Shown one piece after another: positions 1-7,992 of a DNA stretch of 47,036 nt. Position 1 is the stretch's first letter; the number at the start of each line of letters is the position of its first letter. The translations under genes were made by a program, and so were the position numbers. Source of the stretch: a bacterium. GTDB lineage: Bacteria > Sysuimicrobiota > Sysuimicrobiia > Sysuimicrobiales > Segetimicrobiaceae. The notes beneath the pieces were generated by a model. It made no database searches. It saw nothing but the letters and a program-made list of their open reading frames with translations, and was not told the origin of the DNA. The DNA lies in NCBI GenBank assembly GCA_035691305.1, contig DASSJF010000008.1:1-47036 (forward strand). The letters run 5' to 3'.

Positions 1-276
1 CCGCGGGTAGTCCGGCTGAGCGGCCGCGAGCGGCTCGAAGAGGTGAGAAAAATTCTCGCCGAGCGCGGCTTCATGCCGGTGCTAACCTCGGAAGCCGGCG
101 AGCAGCTGCTGCGCGAGCACAACTGTCCGGTGATGCGCCTCGCGGTCAAGCACGCCGAAGTGTGCGACATGGTGCACCGGTGGCTCGAGTCGCTGATCGG
201 GGGGCGCCTCACGCGCGTTCGCTGCATGCGGCGCGGCGAGCCGTTTTCTGAATACCGGATCGGTAACCCTACGTAG
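1..276 (+). CDS. SufR-like winged-helix regulator, C-terminal part (cut by window edge)
   Basis: The frame is open from base 1 to TAG at 274-276, so the start and the DNA-binding part lie outside the window. What remains resembles the C-terminal sensor domain of SufR-like DeoR/ArsR-type regulators: a V-R-x-I-L-A-E-R-G-F helix, then NCPV, a H-A-E-V-C segment about 14 residues later, and a terminal G-E-P-F-S-E-Y-R-I strand. In SufR, cysteines in these positions hold an iron-sulfur cluster. Here the first two are kept, the usual last one (GDxxCxF) is Ser, and another Cys sits nine residues earlier, so cluster binding is uncertain. The GTG at 43 is internal, since the homologous sequence continues upstream of it. 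Confidence 0.7.
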   Translation, partial: PRVVRLSGRERLEEVRKILAERGFMPVLTSEAGEQLLREHNCPVMRLAVKHAEVCDMVHRWLESLIGGRLTRVRCMRRGEPFSEYRIGNPT

Positions 277-338
277 CCGGCCTACATCCCAGACCACACG
301 TGGGCATGTCAATACCCGCGCGCGAGAACGGAAGGGGC

Positions 339-344
339 TATAAT
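339..344 (+). promoter_or_regulatory. Probable -10 box of the tRNA-Gly promoter
   Basis: A perfect TATAAT lies 31 bases before the first tRNA base, the right distance for a short 5' leader. No good -35 box is visible 16-18 bases upstream, where the sequence is a CG repeat. Confidence 0.5.
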
Positions 345-375
345 AGGAAGTGTCGTAGACCGGCTCTATAGGCGA

Positions 376-450
376 GCGGGAATAGCTCAGTGGTAGAGCA
401 TCTGCTTCCCAAGCAGAGGGTCGTGGGTTCGAATCCCATTTCCCGCTCCA
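376..450 (+). tRNA. tRNA-Gly(CCC)
   Basis: A complete cloverleaf can be folded by eye. The acceptor arm is GCGGGAA/TTCCCGC. The D arm is GCTC/GAGC. The anticodon stem TCTGC/GCAGA encloses loop TTCCCAA, giving anticodon CCC, which reads the glycine codon GGG. The T arm is GTGGG/CCCAT around TTCGAAT. The discriminator base is T and the CCA end is encoded at 448-450. The recombinase reading frame begins directly after it and runs open back through its 3' half, which marks this gene as the likely integration site. Confidence 0.96.
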
Positions 451-454
451 GCCC

Positions 455-1396
455 AATAAAATCAAGGGTTCTAGCGATTCTGCGTCGCCAGAACAGCCAG
501 AAAAAGCAGACGCTCAGGCGTGGTCAGATGTTCAGCAATCTTTCTTACTGACTAGGCAGGTCGCAAACTGCTCCCGTCAAACAGTCGCAATCTACAAGGC
601 TAACCTCAGCCGGCTCCAACGGGAAACTGGCGTAACCGTGCTGGCTGACGTTACGCCTCTTGTCGTTCAGAAGTACCTAACTGCTCTGCAAACTCGGATG
701 AAGGCTGTCTCCGTCCACCAGCACTATCGCTGCCATCGCGCCTTCTTCGGCTGGTGCGTCGAAACCGGACTGCTCACTGAGGCACCGACCAGGGGCATCA
801 AAATGCGGTGCCCCAAGACTCTCCCGAGGGTCCCCGAAGACGACACAATCGGACGGCTCCTCGCGGCCTGTGACGAGACCTTCGAAGGCCGTAGGAACCG
901 CGCCTTAGTCTCTCTTCTCGCCGACTCCGGTCTACGAATCAGTGAGACATTGAGACTGAGGATCGAAGACGTAAACTTCAACGCCCGAACCCTGTCGGTG
1001 CGCGGTGGCAAGGGTCAGACGGATGGTGTTGGTTTCTTCGGTGCAGAGACGGCCCAGGTTGTGCGCTCGTGGCTTGGAAGCCGTACGGATGCGATGCTTG
1101 AGGACTTCCTGTTCTGCGACTAGCAGGGGCGGGCACTCAGCCGTTCCCACGGGCCCCACATCCTCCACCGTCTTTCCGTTCGTGCTAGCCTGAGCCGGAA
1201 GGTTGGTCCCCACGCACTCAGACATTACGCCGCTACGTCGATACTGAAACAGACGGGGGACTTGGAACTGGTCAGGCAAGTCTTGCGCCACGAAAGCCTC
1301 GCGATGGCCCTTCGTTATGCTCATCTAGCGAAGCCGGACGTGAGTCGGAAATTCAGGAGGGCCAGTCCGCTCGACAACCTGAGAGCGGGCCGCTGA
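455..1396 (+). pseudogene. Tyrosine recombinase (integrase) with in-frame TAG at 1121-1123 and no normal start codon
   Basis: One frame runs from the tRNA 3' end to TGA at 1394-1396, broken only by TAG at 1121. The first half has a SAM-like core-binding domain (from about 530) and the start of the catalytic domain with Arg in SGLRISETLRLR and Lys in RGGKGQTD. Past the TAG, in the same frame, follow PHALRH (His and Arg), LRHES (His) and RYAHL (nucleophile Tyr), so all six catalytic residues are encoded. There is no ATG, GTG or TTG in frame between the stop inside the tRNA (383-385) and GTG 638, which would lose the first helix of the core-binding domain. It is either a decayed integrase or one whose start was separated by integration. 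The TAG is followed by CAG. Confidence 0.85.
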
Positions 1397-1419
1397 TAAG
1401 GAATCTGAACGGGTTGCGG

Positions 1420-1450
1420 GGGCCGGGGGTTTTCCGGCCCTCTATCTATC
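1420..1450 (+). terminator. Rho-independent terminator after the recombinase
   Basis: GGGCCGG (1420-1426) pairs with CCGGCCC (1434-1440) around a GGGTTTT loop, followed by the pyrimidine-rich TCTATCTATCC. It lies 24 bases after the recombinase stop. Confidence 0.7.
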
Positions 1451-1641
1451 CTTGCCAGCACCCATAAGAGCAAAGGGGACTTCGGTAGGAACTCTAGACA
1501 CCAATGAGGAACGATGTGCCGCTGGGTTTTCCAGAATTGCCTATTTCAATCGTTTCTTGTTCGTAGCGTTGTCCCACACTTGTTGTCGTCCGCAGCCGCT
1601 CCTGAACACGACTGGTCCGAATAGAATCGAGGGGGGAGTCT

Positions 1642-2745
1642 ATGGGCTTGATACGTGGTTTGGTTCAGCACGTCTCTGCCCTTGTTTCCGCAAAACCTAG
1701 TCGATGCCGCGAGCATATTGGTATGGCGCGGTGGCTCAAGACCGGTGCTCTGTTGCTCGCTTCACTAGGTATCGCTTTTGCTCTTATCGTTCCGTCTGCC
1801 GCGTTGGGAACCATTACATCTTTTAGTTGCGGCCAGGTCTTCGGCGTCAATGGAACCTCCCCGACGTATTCTATTGTGGGGTTTCAAGATGTAAGCAGGA
1901 CCTACCTCGGATTCAAGGCGAACGTCGCCTTCATTACGAGTTCCTGTGGAAATAATGTCAGCATACCAGGCGCCACCTCAGTGTTTCCGCAGGCCATTAG
2001 CCCGGACGGTTTTATGACCGGCATTTATGAGGCCTCAGATACAACGCGGCCTGCTTTTGTGATGGACCCGCAAGGGAATGTCCTTTCCTTCAAGGCGGCT
2101 AACCTTTCCGGCGACGCCAACGCCTATGGCCAGCATCCAAACGGAATTACCGTCTCAACTGGCGGCATCGCGTGGGTGGTGGGATCCTACCTCACCAACA
2201 AAGGAAAGACATCGCACTCCTTCGCCGTCCAAGTCAATACCAGCGCTAGTCCGACGATCGTCAGCGGGAGTTGGATTTCGTTCGACATTTCAGTGGCCGG
2301 GAGCGGCACTGCCAGAGGCGTGGATGGCGCCGACCCCGCTAGTGTAATCGTGGGTTCTTATCCGGATGCGAGTGGAAAAGATCAAGGGTTTGTGCTCAAC
2401 CTCGCTGACCTGAAGGCGGCGAGACAGGCTGCGCCGCAGGTGACGGTCATACCGCTCAGTTCTGTGGCTACCCTGACCTGTTCCGGCGCGATTGGCGGCC
2501 GTATTCATGGCATCAGCGACGGTGGTCGGATCGTCGGGGTAGCCTTCACGGGCACTGTGTCAGGGTACGCTTATTGGGTGGATGGCGGCCCCTGGACTAA
2601 AGGTTCAGTCAACCACCCGGTCTGCAACCAAATCCCCGTTCCGGGCGCGTCGAAGGGCGGCGAGACATGGGCGTCCGGAGTTACCTCGGATGGCGTGTAT
2701 ATCGTCGGACAGGGCGGCAGCGCAGACTGGGTCTATCAGCCATAG
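1642..2745 (+). CDS. Exported HAF-repeat-like protein of unknown function
   Basis: 367 residues. A G-rich ribosome binding site (GGGGGGAG, 1631-1638) precedes ATG 1642. A second ATG at 1723 would start directly at a classical signal peptide (positive residues, then LLLASLGIAFALIVPSAALG), so the true start may be 1723. The mature part holds spaced repeats of the HAF type: AISPDGFMTGIY, GVDGADPASVIVGSY, GISDGGRIVGVAF and GVTSDGVYIVGQ. Such repeats form beta-propeller-like extracellular domains of unknown role. Four or more cysteines could form disulfides outside the cell. Codons here are visibly richer in A and T than in the neighbouring genes, which fits acquisition with the recombinase. Its stop lies 9 bases from that of the convergent glycosyltransferase gene. 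Confidence 0.7.
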   Translation: MGLIRGLVQHVSALVSAKPSRCREHIGMARWLKTGALLLASLGIAFALIVPSAALGTITSFSCGQVFGVNGTSPTYSIVGFQDVSRTYLGFKANVAFITSSCGNNVSIPGATSVFPQAISPDGFMTGIYEASDTTRPAFVMDPQGNVLSFKAANLSGDANAYGQHPNGITVSTGGIAWVVGSYLTNKGKTSHSFAVQVNTSASPTIVSGSWISFDISVAGSGTARGVDGADPASVIVGSYPDASGKDQGFVLNLADLKAARQAAPQVTVIPLSSVATLTCSGAIGGRIHGISDGGRIVGVAFTGTVSGYAYWVDGGPWTKGSVNHPVCNQIPVPGASKGGETWASGVTSDGVYIVGQGGSADWVYQP

Positions 2746-2754
2746 AGTCCTAGA

Positions 2755-3912
2755 CTAAACTAAGTCTGTGACGGTATCCGTACGCCGCGCCAGTGGGGCG
2801 CCGTGCCGGATTCCGGCCAGGCCCCGAGCCACGTCGCCGACAGCGGCGTGGCTGCTCCTCCGTGCGCCGCGTCCCGCGTGGCCTAGCTTATCTGCGACGA
2901 CGGTGCGGTATGCGGTTTCGTACATTTCGGCCATACGGCGCGCAGAAAAGTGGTTCTCCACATGGGTCCGGCAGGCGGCCCGGGAGAGGTTGTCTATTCT
3001 CTGGACCGCGTCGATCATTTCTGCCTGCGAGCGACAGACAAATCCTGTTTGACCGTGGACCACGACCTCCGGCACGGACCCAAGGTTCATGGCGATCACC
3101 GGCGTGCCGCAGGCCATCGCTTCGATCATCGTCATCCCAAACGGCTCCGGCCAGTCGATCGGGAAGAGATAGGCAAACGCGTTGCCCAGAAACTCGTCCT
3201 TTTGCATTTCGTCGATTTCGCCGATATATTCCACCCGGGGATCGCATAGCATCGGTTTGATCTTCGCCTTGAAGTACTCGTCGTCGACCGGGTCGACTTT
3301 TGCGGCGATCCGAAGCGGCATATCCACGGCCTGGGCAATTTTGATCGCCCGGTCGACACCCTTCTCCGGCGAAATCCGTCCTAAGAAAGCAAGGTAGCCG
3401 CCTGAGCCCTGCCGTAACGTGAAGTGTCTCAGGTCGATCCCGTTATAGACGGTCGCCGCCCACCGAGCATGGCGAATGGGGCGTCGCTGAGCGTTACTGA
3501 TCGACACGAGGTACTGGTCGGAAAACTCCGCGTACACGTCCTGGAGCTCCGCGAGATCGAGGCGCCCGTGGAGCGTTGTGACCATCGGCGTCCGGATCTG
3601 GCGGGCCGTCGGCATGGCGAGGTAATCAAGATGATTGTGAATGATGTCAAAGTCCCGTGCCCGCGCGCTGACCTTTCCCAACTCGATCATCGTATATGCG
3701 ACGTGATTCCGCATGTGGGGGTTCAGCCGCAGGCCCTCCGGACAGCATGCCACCAGCTCCGCAGATGTCTCTGAATCCCCGCTCGCAAAGAGCACGACGT
3801 CATGGCCTCGCCGTACGAGCTCCTCCGTTAGGCCGGAGACGACACGCTCAGTGCCGCCATAGAACCGCGGCGGCACACTTTCAGCAAGTGGGGCAACCTG
3901 AGCAATCTTCAT
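2755..3912 (-). CDS. Family 4 glycosyltransferase
   Basis: 385 residues from ATG 3912, chosen because GAGGAG lies 7 bases before it and the protein then begins MKIAQVAPLAE, the usual GT4 start; longer in-frame starts add Arg-rich sequence without homology. The N-terminal Rossmann half has PPRFYGGTERVVSGLTEEL (the glycine-rich acceptor-side loop). The C-terminal half has FLGRISPEKGVDRAI and the nucleotide-sugar signature EPFGMTMIEAMACGTPVIA with the E-x7-E pair. The enzyme transfers a sugar from a nucleotide donor with retention of configuration; the acceptor is unknown. The last 40 residues are divergent. A debranching-type enzyme gene lies nearby, so a role in glucan, trehalose-like or surface polysaccharide metabolism is possible but unproven. 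Confidence 0.88.
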   Translation of the reverse strand: MKIAQVAPLAESVPPRFYGGTERVVSGLTEELVRRGHDVVLFASGDSETSAELVACCPEGLRLNPHMRNHVAYTMIELGKVSARARDFDIIHNHLDYLAMPTARQIRTPMVTTLHGRLDLAELQDVYAEFSDQYLVSISNAQRRPIRHARWAATVYNGIDLRHFTLRQGSGGYLAFLGRISPEKGVDRAIKIAQAVDMPLRIAAKVDPVDDEYFKAKIKPMLCDPRVEYIGEIDEMQKDEFLGNAFAYLFPIDWPEPFGMTMIEAMACGTPVIAMNLGSVPEVVVHGQTGFVCRSQAEMIDAVQRIDNLSRAACRTHVENHFSARRMAEMYETAYRTVVADKLGHAGRGARRSSHAAVGDVARGLAGIRHGAPLARRTDTVTDLV

Positions 3913-4025
3913 TGGTACTCCTCTTTTCCTTCGAAGTATTGCAGCCTTGGTCGAACACGACGACCATCCCCTTGTGCCACGGTGATTGACGGGCCGTTCG
4001 CCGCCGCGGCGCGGTAGCTCCCGAA

Positions 4026-4415
4026 TCAGGAGACGGCGCGAGCGGGCGAGCGAAACGTCGCGAGCGCCGCGGCAACGGAGACGAAGATGGGCATCGCCTG
4101 CTCGTGCCCCTCGGCTTCGAGAAGCGCGCGCACGACGGGACTCGGCGCCGCGAACACGAGCCGCTGTCCGCACTGAATGAACAGCTGATGCATATCCAGC
4201 AACGCACGCATCCCATCAGGATCGACGCGCGGGATCGCCTTCAGGTCGACGATGACGTTGAGGTGGTCCTCACGCAGTGCCCTCAGATTGGACCACAGGA
4301 CGGGAATGGCGGCCGCGTTGACCTCTCCGACGGGACGAACCACCATGGCTTCGTTGGTCCGTTCGCTCACCCACTCGAGGCCGCCGACATGCAGGTCCGG
4401 AGATGATGTGGACAT
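4026..4415 (-). CDS. STAS-domain protein, anti-anti-sigma-factor type
   Basis: 129 residues from ATG 4415. A strong GGAGGAG lies about 16 bases upstream, rather far, so a slightly different start cannot be excluded. The whole protein is one STAS fold: V-V-R-P-V-G-E-V-N strand, the V-I-V-D-L-K-A-I-P-R-V-D strand, then D-P-D-G-M-R-A-L-L, where Ser/Thr is normally phosphorylated. Here the D-S-(S/T)-G motif reads D-P-D-G, with Asp in place of the phosphoserine, so ordinary partner-switch control by phosphorylation looks lost or mimicked. It lies 113 bases upstream of the glycosyltransferase on the same strand and divergent from the debranching enzyme gene. Confidence 0.75.
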   Translation of the reverse strand: MSTSSPDLHVGGLEWVSERTNEAMVVRPVGEVNAAAIPVLWSNLRALREDHLNVIVDLKAIPRVDPDGMRALLDMHQLFIQCGQRLVFAAPSPVVRALLEAEGHEQAMPIFVSVAAALATFRSPARAVS

Positions 4416-4626
4416 GTGTGCACCGTGCTTTCTCCTCCGAAGAGCCGACCAATGTCCGGGGAAAGGTTCGAGGACACGAGAAACAGGAGGCATACTCACC
4501 GTACTCCTTCGCAGGCGGATACACAAGAGAATCTTGGTAGAGTCACTCCCTGGAGGAGACCCGGTACGTCCCTCAACAAGATCTTGGGGCAACGGTCCCA
4601 CGTCGTGACGAGTGCAGGTGTGAACG

Positions 4627-6771
4627 GTGCTCACCGGGATCAAGGTCGGTCCGGATGTCATCACCATCAACCGGGGACAGACCTTCATGGTCAGCGCGCT
4701 GGACGGGGTCGTCAAAGGGACCGCGGAACAGGGGTTGTTCACCCACGATGTCCGGTTTCTTTCGCACTACCGCTACAAGATCAACGGGCGGAAATGGTCC
4801 CTAGTGACCTCGTCTCCTTTATCGCACTCTGCTGCGCGGTTCGAATTCGCCAATCCCGCGCTGCTGAGCGCGTCCGGGCCGATCCCGAAACACGTGGTGG
4901 GGCTTTCTGTCGAGCGGGCCGTCTCCGGCGGGGTCCATGAAGACCTGGACCTAGTCAATTACCAGCGCGTCCCGGTAGAGCTCACGCTGGAGATCGAGCT
5001 CGGGACCGACTTTGCCGATCTGTTTGAGGTGCGGGGGCATCATCCCAGAATTCGGCGTACGATTTCGACGGAGTGGGACGCCGAGCATCAGCGCCTGCAC
5101 GCGGTATACGTGCGGGACGGCTACCGGGCCGGATTTACCTATCAGCTCGAACGACAGTCCACCCCGGGCCGGTGGCAGGGATCCAGACTGCAATTCGACT
5201 TTATCCTCCAGCCCGAGGAAATTTGGCACCTCTGCGCCCACCTGATACCCGAAGTCGATGGAATCGCCTTCGCCCCGCCGGACCGGTGTTATGAGGCGGG
5301 AGAAAACGGCACAGAGTTTGAGACACGCTGGCGCGCAGCCGTCACACATGTACGCTCCAGTGACGATACGATGACACGCACGGTGCGCCAGGCGGCTGAG
5401 GACCTCGTCTCCCTATTGATGGAAAGCGACGGCCCGGGAACGCCCAGCGTCATCGCGGCCGGCGCGCCGTACTTCGTGGCGCTGTTTGGCCGAGACAGCA
5501 TCATCGCCGGGCTGCAGACGCTCAGCATGGACCGATCGTTCAGCCTCGGGGCCCTGGAGAAGCTGGCGGCGTACCAGGCGACGCAGGTCGATGACTTTCG
5601 TGACGCCGACCCCGGCAAGATTCTGCACGAGTTGAGGGTCGGCGAACTGGCCCGGTTCCGGCAGATCCCGCACACACCCTATTACGGGAGCGCGGACGCC
5701 ACGCTGCTCTACCCCATTCTGCTCCACGAAACCTACGCGTGGACCGGCGACCGCGCGCTGCTGGACGCGTACTTGCCCGCGGCAGAGCGCTGTCTAGACT
5801 GGATGGACCGCTACGGGGACCGAGACGGCGACGGCTTTCAAGAATACCGGACACGCTCCCCCCGTGGCATCAAGCACCAAGGATGGAAGGATTCTGGCGA
5901 TGGGATCGTCTACGACGACGGGCGCCCTGTGGAACCGCCCATCGCGCTCTGCGAACTTCAAGGCTATGTCTACGACGCGAAGCAGCGGATGGCGGCCCTA
6001 TTTGCGTCCGTGGGGCAGGAGTCGCGCGCCGCGCGTCTGCGCGCCGAATCCGATGTCCTTTTCGAACGGTTCAACGAGGCCTTTTGGATGGAGGACGAAG
6101 GAACGTACGCGTTTGGCCTCGACGCCGACAAGCGGCGCATCGCGAGTGTCGTCAGCAATGCCGGCCACTGCCTCTGGTCGGGAATCGTCCCCCCGGCCCG
6201 AGCGGGCCGCGTGGTGAGCCGGCTGCTGTCTGACGACATGTGGAGCGGCTGGGGCATCCGAACGCTCAGTGCCTCCCATCCGGCGTTCAACCCGTTCGCT
6301 TATCAGCGAGGCGCCGTGTGGCCGCACGACAATGCCCTCATCGCCGCCGGCTGCAAACGCTACGGGTACGGCGCCGCGGTGAGCCAGATTGCACGCGGCA
6401 TTTTCGACGCCGCCGGTCTGTTCCAAGGCTACCGGCTGCCGGAGCTCATGTCGGGGCACCAGCGAAAAGCGCTTGGGTTCCCCGTCCAGTACCTAGGCGT
6501 CAACATTCCCCAGGCGTGGGCGTCCGGAAGCGCGTTCCTCCTGTTACAGGCCATCCTCGGCCTTCGCGGCGACGCCGCCCAAGAGTGTCTCTACCTTGCG
6601 CCCGATCTGCCGCCTTGGCTGACCTCGATTGAAGTCGAACACCTTGAGGTAGGACAGGCCCGGATCTCATTTCGCTGCTGGCGGGAAGGGAAGGTGCACC
6701 GGTTCGAGATCCGCCACCTGGAGGGGCCGTTGACTGTGGTGCCCCGCAGCGACGTCGTCCAGCACAGGTGA
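4627..6771 (+). CDS. Amylo-alpha-1,6-glucosidase / glycogen-debranching-type enzyme
   Basis: 714 residues from GTG 4627. The first 200 residues match the beta-rich N-terminal domain of bacterial debranching-like proteins (VSALDGVVKGTAEQGLFTHD, typical for GDE_N_bis). The rest is an (alpha/alpha)6 barrel of the GH133/GH63 type, with FGRDSIIAGLQTL near residue 285, a GIKHQGWKDSGDGI segment, and AVWPHDNALIAAGCKRYGYG near residue 565. Members act on alpha-1,6 branches of glycogen or on related glucosides; the exact substrate cannot be read from sequence. It is transcribed away from the STAS gene across a 211-base gap that shows no clear promoter boxes. Family and length are secure, specificity is not. 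Confidence 0.88.
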   Translation: MLTGIKVGPDVITINRGQTFMVSALDGVVKGTAEQGLFTHDVRFLSHYRYKINGRKWSLVTSSPLSHSAARFEFANPALLSASGPIPKHVVGLSVERAVSGGVHEDLDLVNYQRVPVELTLEIELGTDFADLFEVRGHHPRIRRTISTEWDAEHQRLHAVYVRDGYRAGFTYQLERQSTPGRWQGSRLQFDFILQPEEIWHLCAHLIPEVDGIAFAPPDRCYEAGENGTEFETRWRAAVTHVRSSDDTMTRTVRQAAEDLVSLLMESDGPGTPSVIAAGAPYFVALFGRDSIIAGLQTLSMDRSFSLGALEKLAAYQATQVDDFRDADPGKILHELRVGELARFRQIPHTPYYGSADATLLYPILLHETYAWTGDRALLDAYLPAAERCLDWMDRYGDRDGDGFQEYRTRSPRGIKHQGWKDSGDGIVYDDGRPVEPPIALCELQGYVYDAKQRMAALFASVGQESRAARLRAESDVLFERFNEAFWMEDEGTYAFGLDADKRRIASVVSNAGHCLWSGIVPPARAGRVVSRLLSDDMWSGWGIRTLSASHPAFNPFAYQRGAVWPHDNALIAAGCKRYGYGAAVSQIARGIFDAAGLFQGYRLPELMSGHQRKALGFPVQYLGVNIPQAWASGSAFLLLQAILGLRGDAAQECLYLAPDLPPWLTSIEVEHLEVGQARISFRCWREGKVHRFEIRHLEGPLTVVPRSDVVQHR

Positions 6772-6792
6772 CCCTCACGCGTGAAAAGAACA

Positions 6793-6826
6793 CGGCCCGG
6801 TGACAAGCCGGGCCGCAAACGGTGCG
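6793..6826. terminator. Hairpin between convergent genes, probable terminator
   Basis: CGGCCCGG (6793-6800) and CCGGGCCG (6808-6815) form a perfect 8-bp stem around TGACAAG. On the minus strand it is followed by TGTTCTTTTC, a U-rich tail, so it can end the SPFH transcript; for the plus strand there is no T run. The rest of the 157-base gap shows nothing recognisable. Confidence 0.6.
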
Positions 6827-6928
6827 CATCAGCACAATCATCATACTGCTGGCGACACGAACAGTCAATGGCCTTGGCACATACTCCCAGCGATCACGGT
6901 CTCGCTGATGCTGGCGATCTCGGGGCAG

Positions 6929-7798
6929 TTACGGCGTCCGCTGCGGCGGAATCCCACGCCCCCCATCCACGAATGGTTGGAGCAGCCGAGTGAACTCCAT
7001 CGGGAACACCAACTTCGTGGCGGGGCCCGCTCCGAGGGCTTTCAGGGCCTCCAGGTACTGGAGGCTCATCGTATTCATGTCCACGGTCTTGGCGACATTG
7101 AAGATCGTGCCAAGGGCGAGCGAGAAGCCTTCCGCCCGAAGGATCGCGGCCTGGCGGTCGCCCTCGGCCTTTAGAATTGCCGACTGCTTTTCTCCTTCGG
7201 CAATGGTGATGGCGGCCTGTTTCTTCCCGTCGGCCTCGGTCACGAGCGCGCGCCGGCTCCGTTCGGCGGACATCTGCCGCGTCATCGCGTCCTGGACATC
7301 CTTGGGAGGGGTGATCTCGCGGATCTCCACGGTGGTCACCTTGACCCCCCACCGCTCCGTGACCTCGTCGAGCTTGGCGCGCATGACCTGGTTGATCTGC
7401 TCCCGCTTCGTCAGGGCGTCATCGAGGCTGAGGTCGCCGATCACGGCGCGCAGCCCGGTCGTGGCGATCCCCTGGGCGGCGCCGGCGAAATTGCCCACCT
7501 GGATGACGGTACGCTGCGGATCGAACACCTTCCAGTAGATCAGGAAATCAATGGAGATCGGGGCGTTGTCCTTGGTGATGCACGTCTGTGCGGGGATCTC
7601 GAGGAACGCCTCCCGGAGGTCCACCCAGACCGCCTTGTCGACGATCGGGATTAGGTAGACTAACCCCGGACCCTTCGGGCCGAGAGTGCGGCCCAGGCGG
7701 AAGACCACTAGGCGTTGGTAGTCGCGGACAATCTTGACCCCGTTATACGCTAGGAGCAAGGCGACGACGACAACTGCGATCGTAAGTTCATATCCCAT
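6929..7798 (-). CDS. SPFH/Band 7 domain protein (slipin/stomatin-like)
   Basis: 289 residues from ATG 7798, preceded by GGAGG at 6-7 bases. One N-terminal membrane anchor (about residues 4-20, Val/Ala/Leu rich) is followed by the SPFH domain, starting VRDYQRLVVFRLGRTLGPKG, with the slipin-type segments WVDLREAFLEIPAQ and GVKVTTVEIREITPPKDVQ. An Ala/Glu/Lys-rich coiled coil follows (about residues 185-235, repeated AEG-K/D-xQ-A-A-I). Such proteins form large rings on the membrane and organise lipid domains or regulate proteases. No NfeD-type partner gene lies beside it, so its client is unknown. Confidence 0.9.
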   Translation of the reverse strand: MGYELTIAVVVVALLLAYNGVKIVRDYQRLVVFRLGRTLGPKGPGLVYLIPIVDKAVWVDLREAFLEIPAQTCITKDNAPISIDFLIYWKVFDPQRTVIQVGNFAGAAQGIATTGLRAVIGDLSLDDALTKREQINQVMRAKLDEVTERWGVKVTTVEIREITPPKDVQDAMTRQMSAERSRRALVTEADGKKQAAITIAEGEKQSAILKAEGDRQAAILRAEGFSLALGTIFNVAKTVDMNTMSLQYLEALKALGAGPATKLVFPMEFTRLLQPFVDGGRGIPPQRTP

Positions 7799-7992
7799 GG
7801 TAATCCTCCGATTCCACGACCCCTTCGTGTCCACGGGAGGGGGCCCCTGCGTCTCAAACGGCGAGGTGACTTAGGCGGCAAGTTTGTATCACCGTGCTAA
7901 CGGACTCCTACAGAAGTCACGGCGCACGGATGCCCCGCCCTGCCGGCTCCCGCCACGGATGGTCTGACCGGACAGCGTCTCCGCCTCGGGCC

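Noticed and set aside
638-1123. A complete 161-residue integrase starting at GTG 638
   Set aside because: The core-binding domain continues upstream and the catalytic His, Arg and Tyr are downstream of the TAG in the same frame, so this is only a middle fragment.
1452-1700. Plus-strand frame of 82 codons before the HAF-like gene
   Set aside because: No recognisable domain or ribosome binding site, and it runs into the better supported gene in another frame.
2700-2800. Right attachment site matching the tRNA 3' end
   Set aside because: No repeat of the tRNA 3' sequence is found here; only a weak AGACT/AGTCT inverted repeat near 2752-2767.
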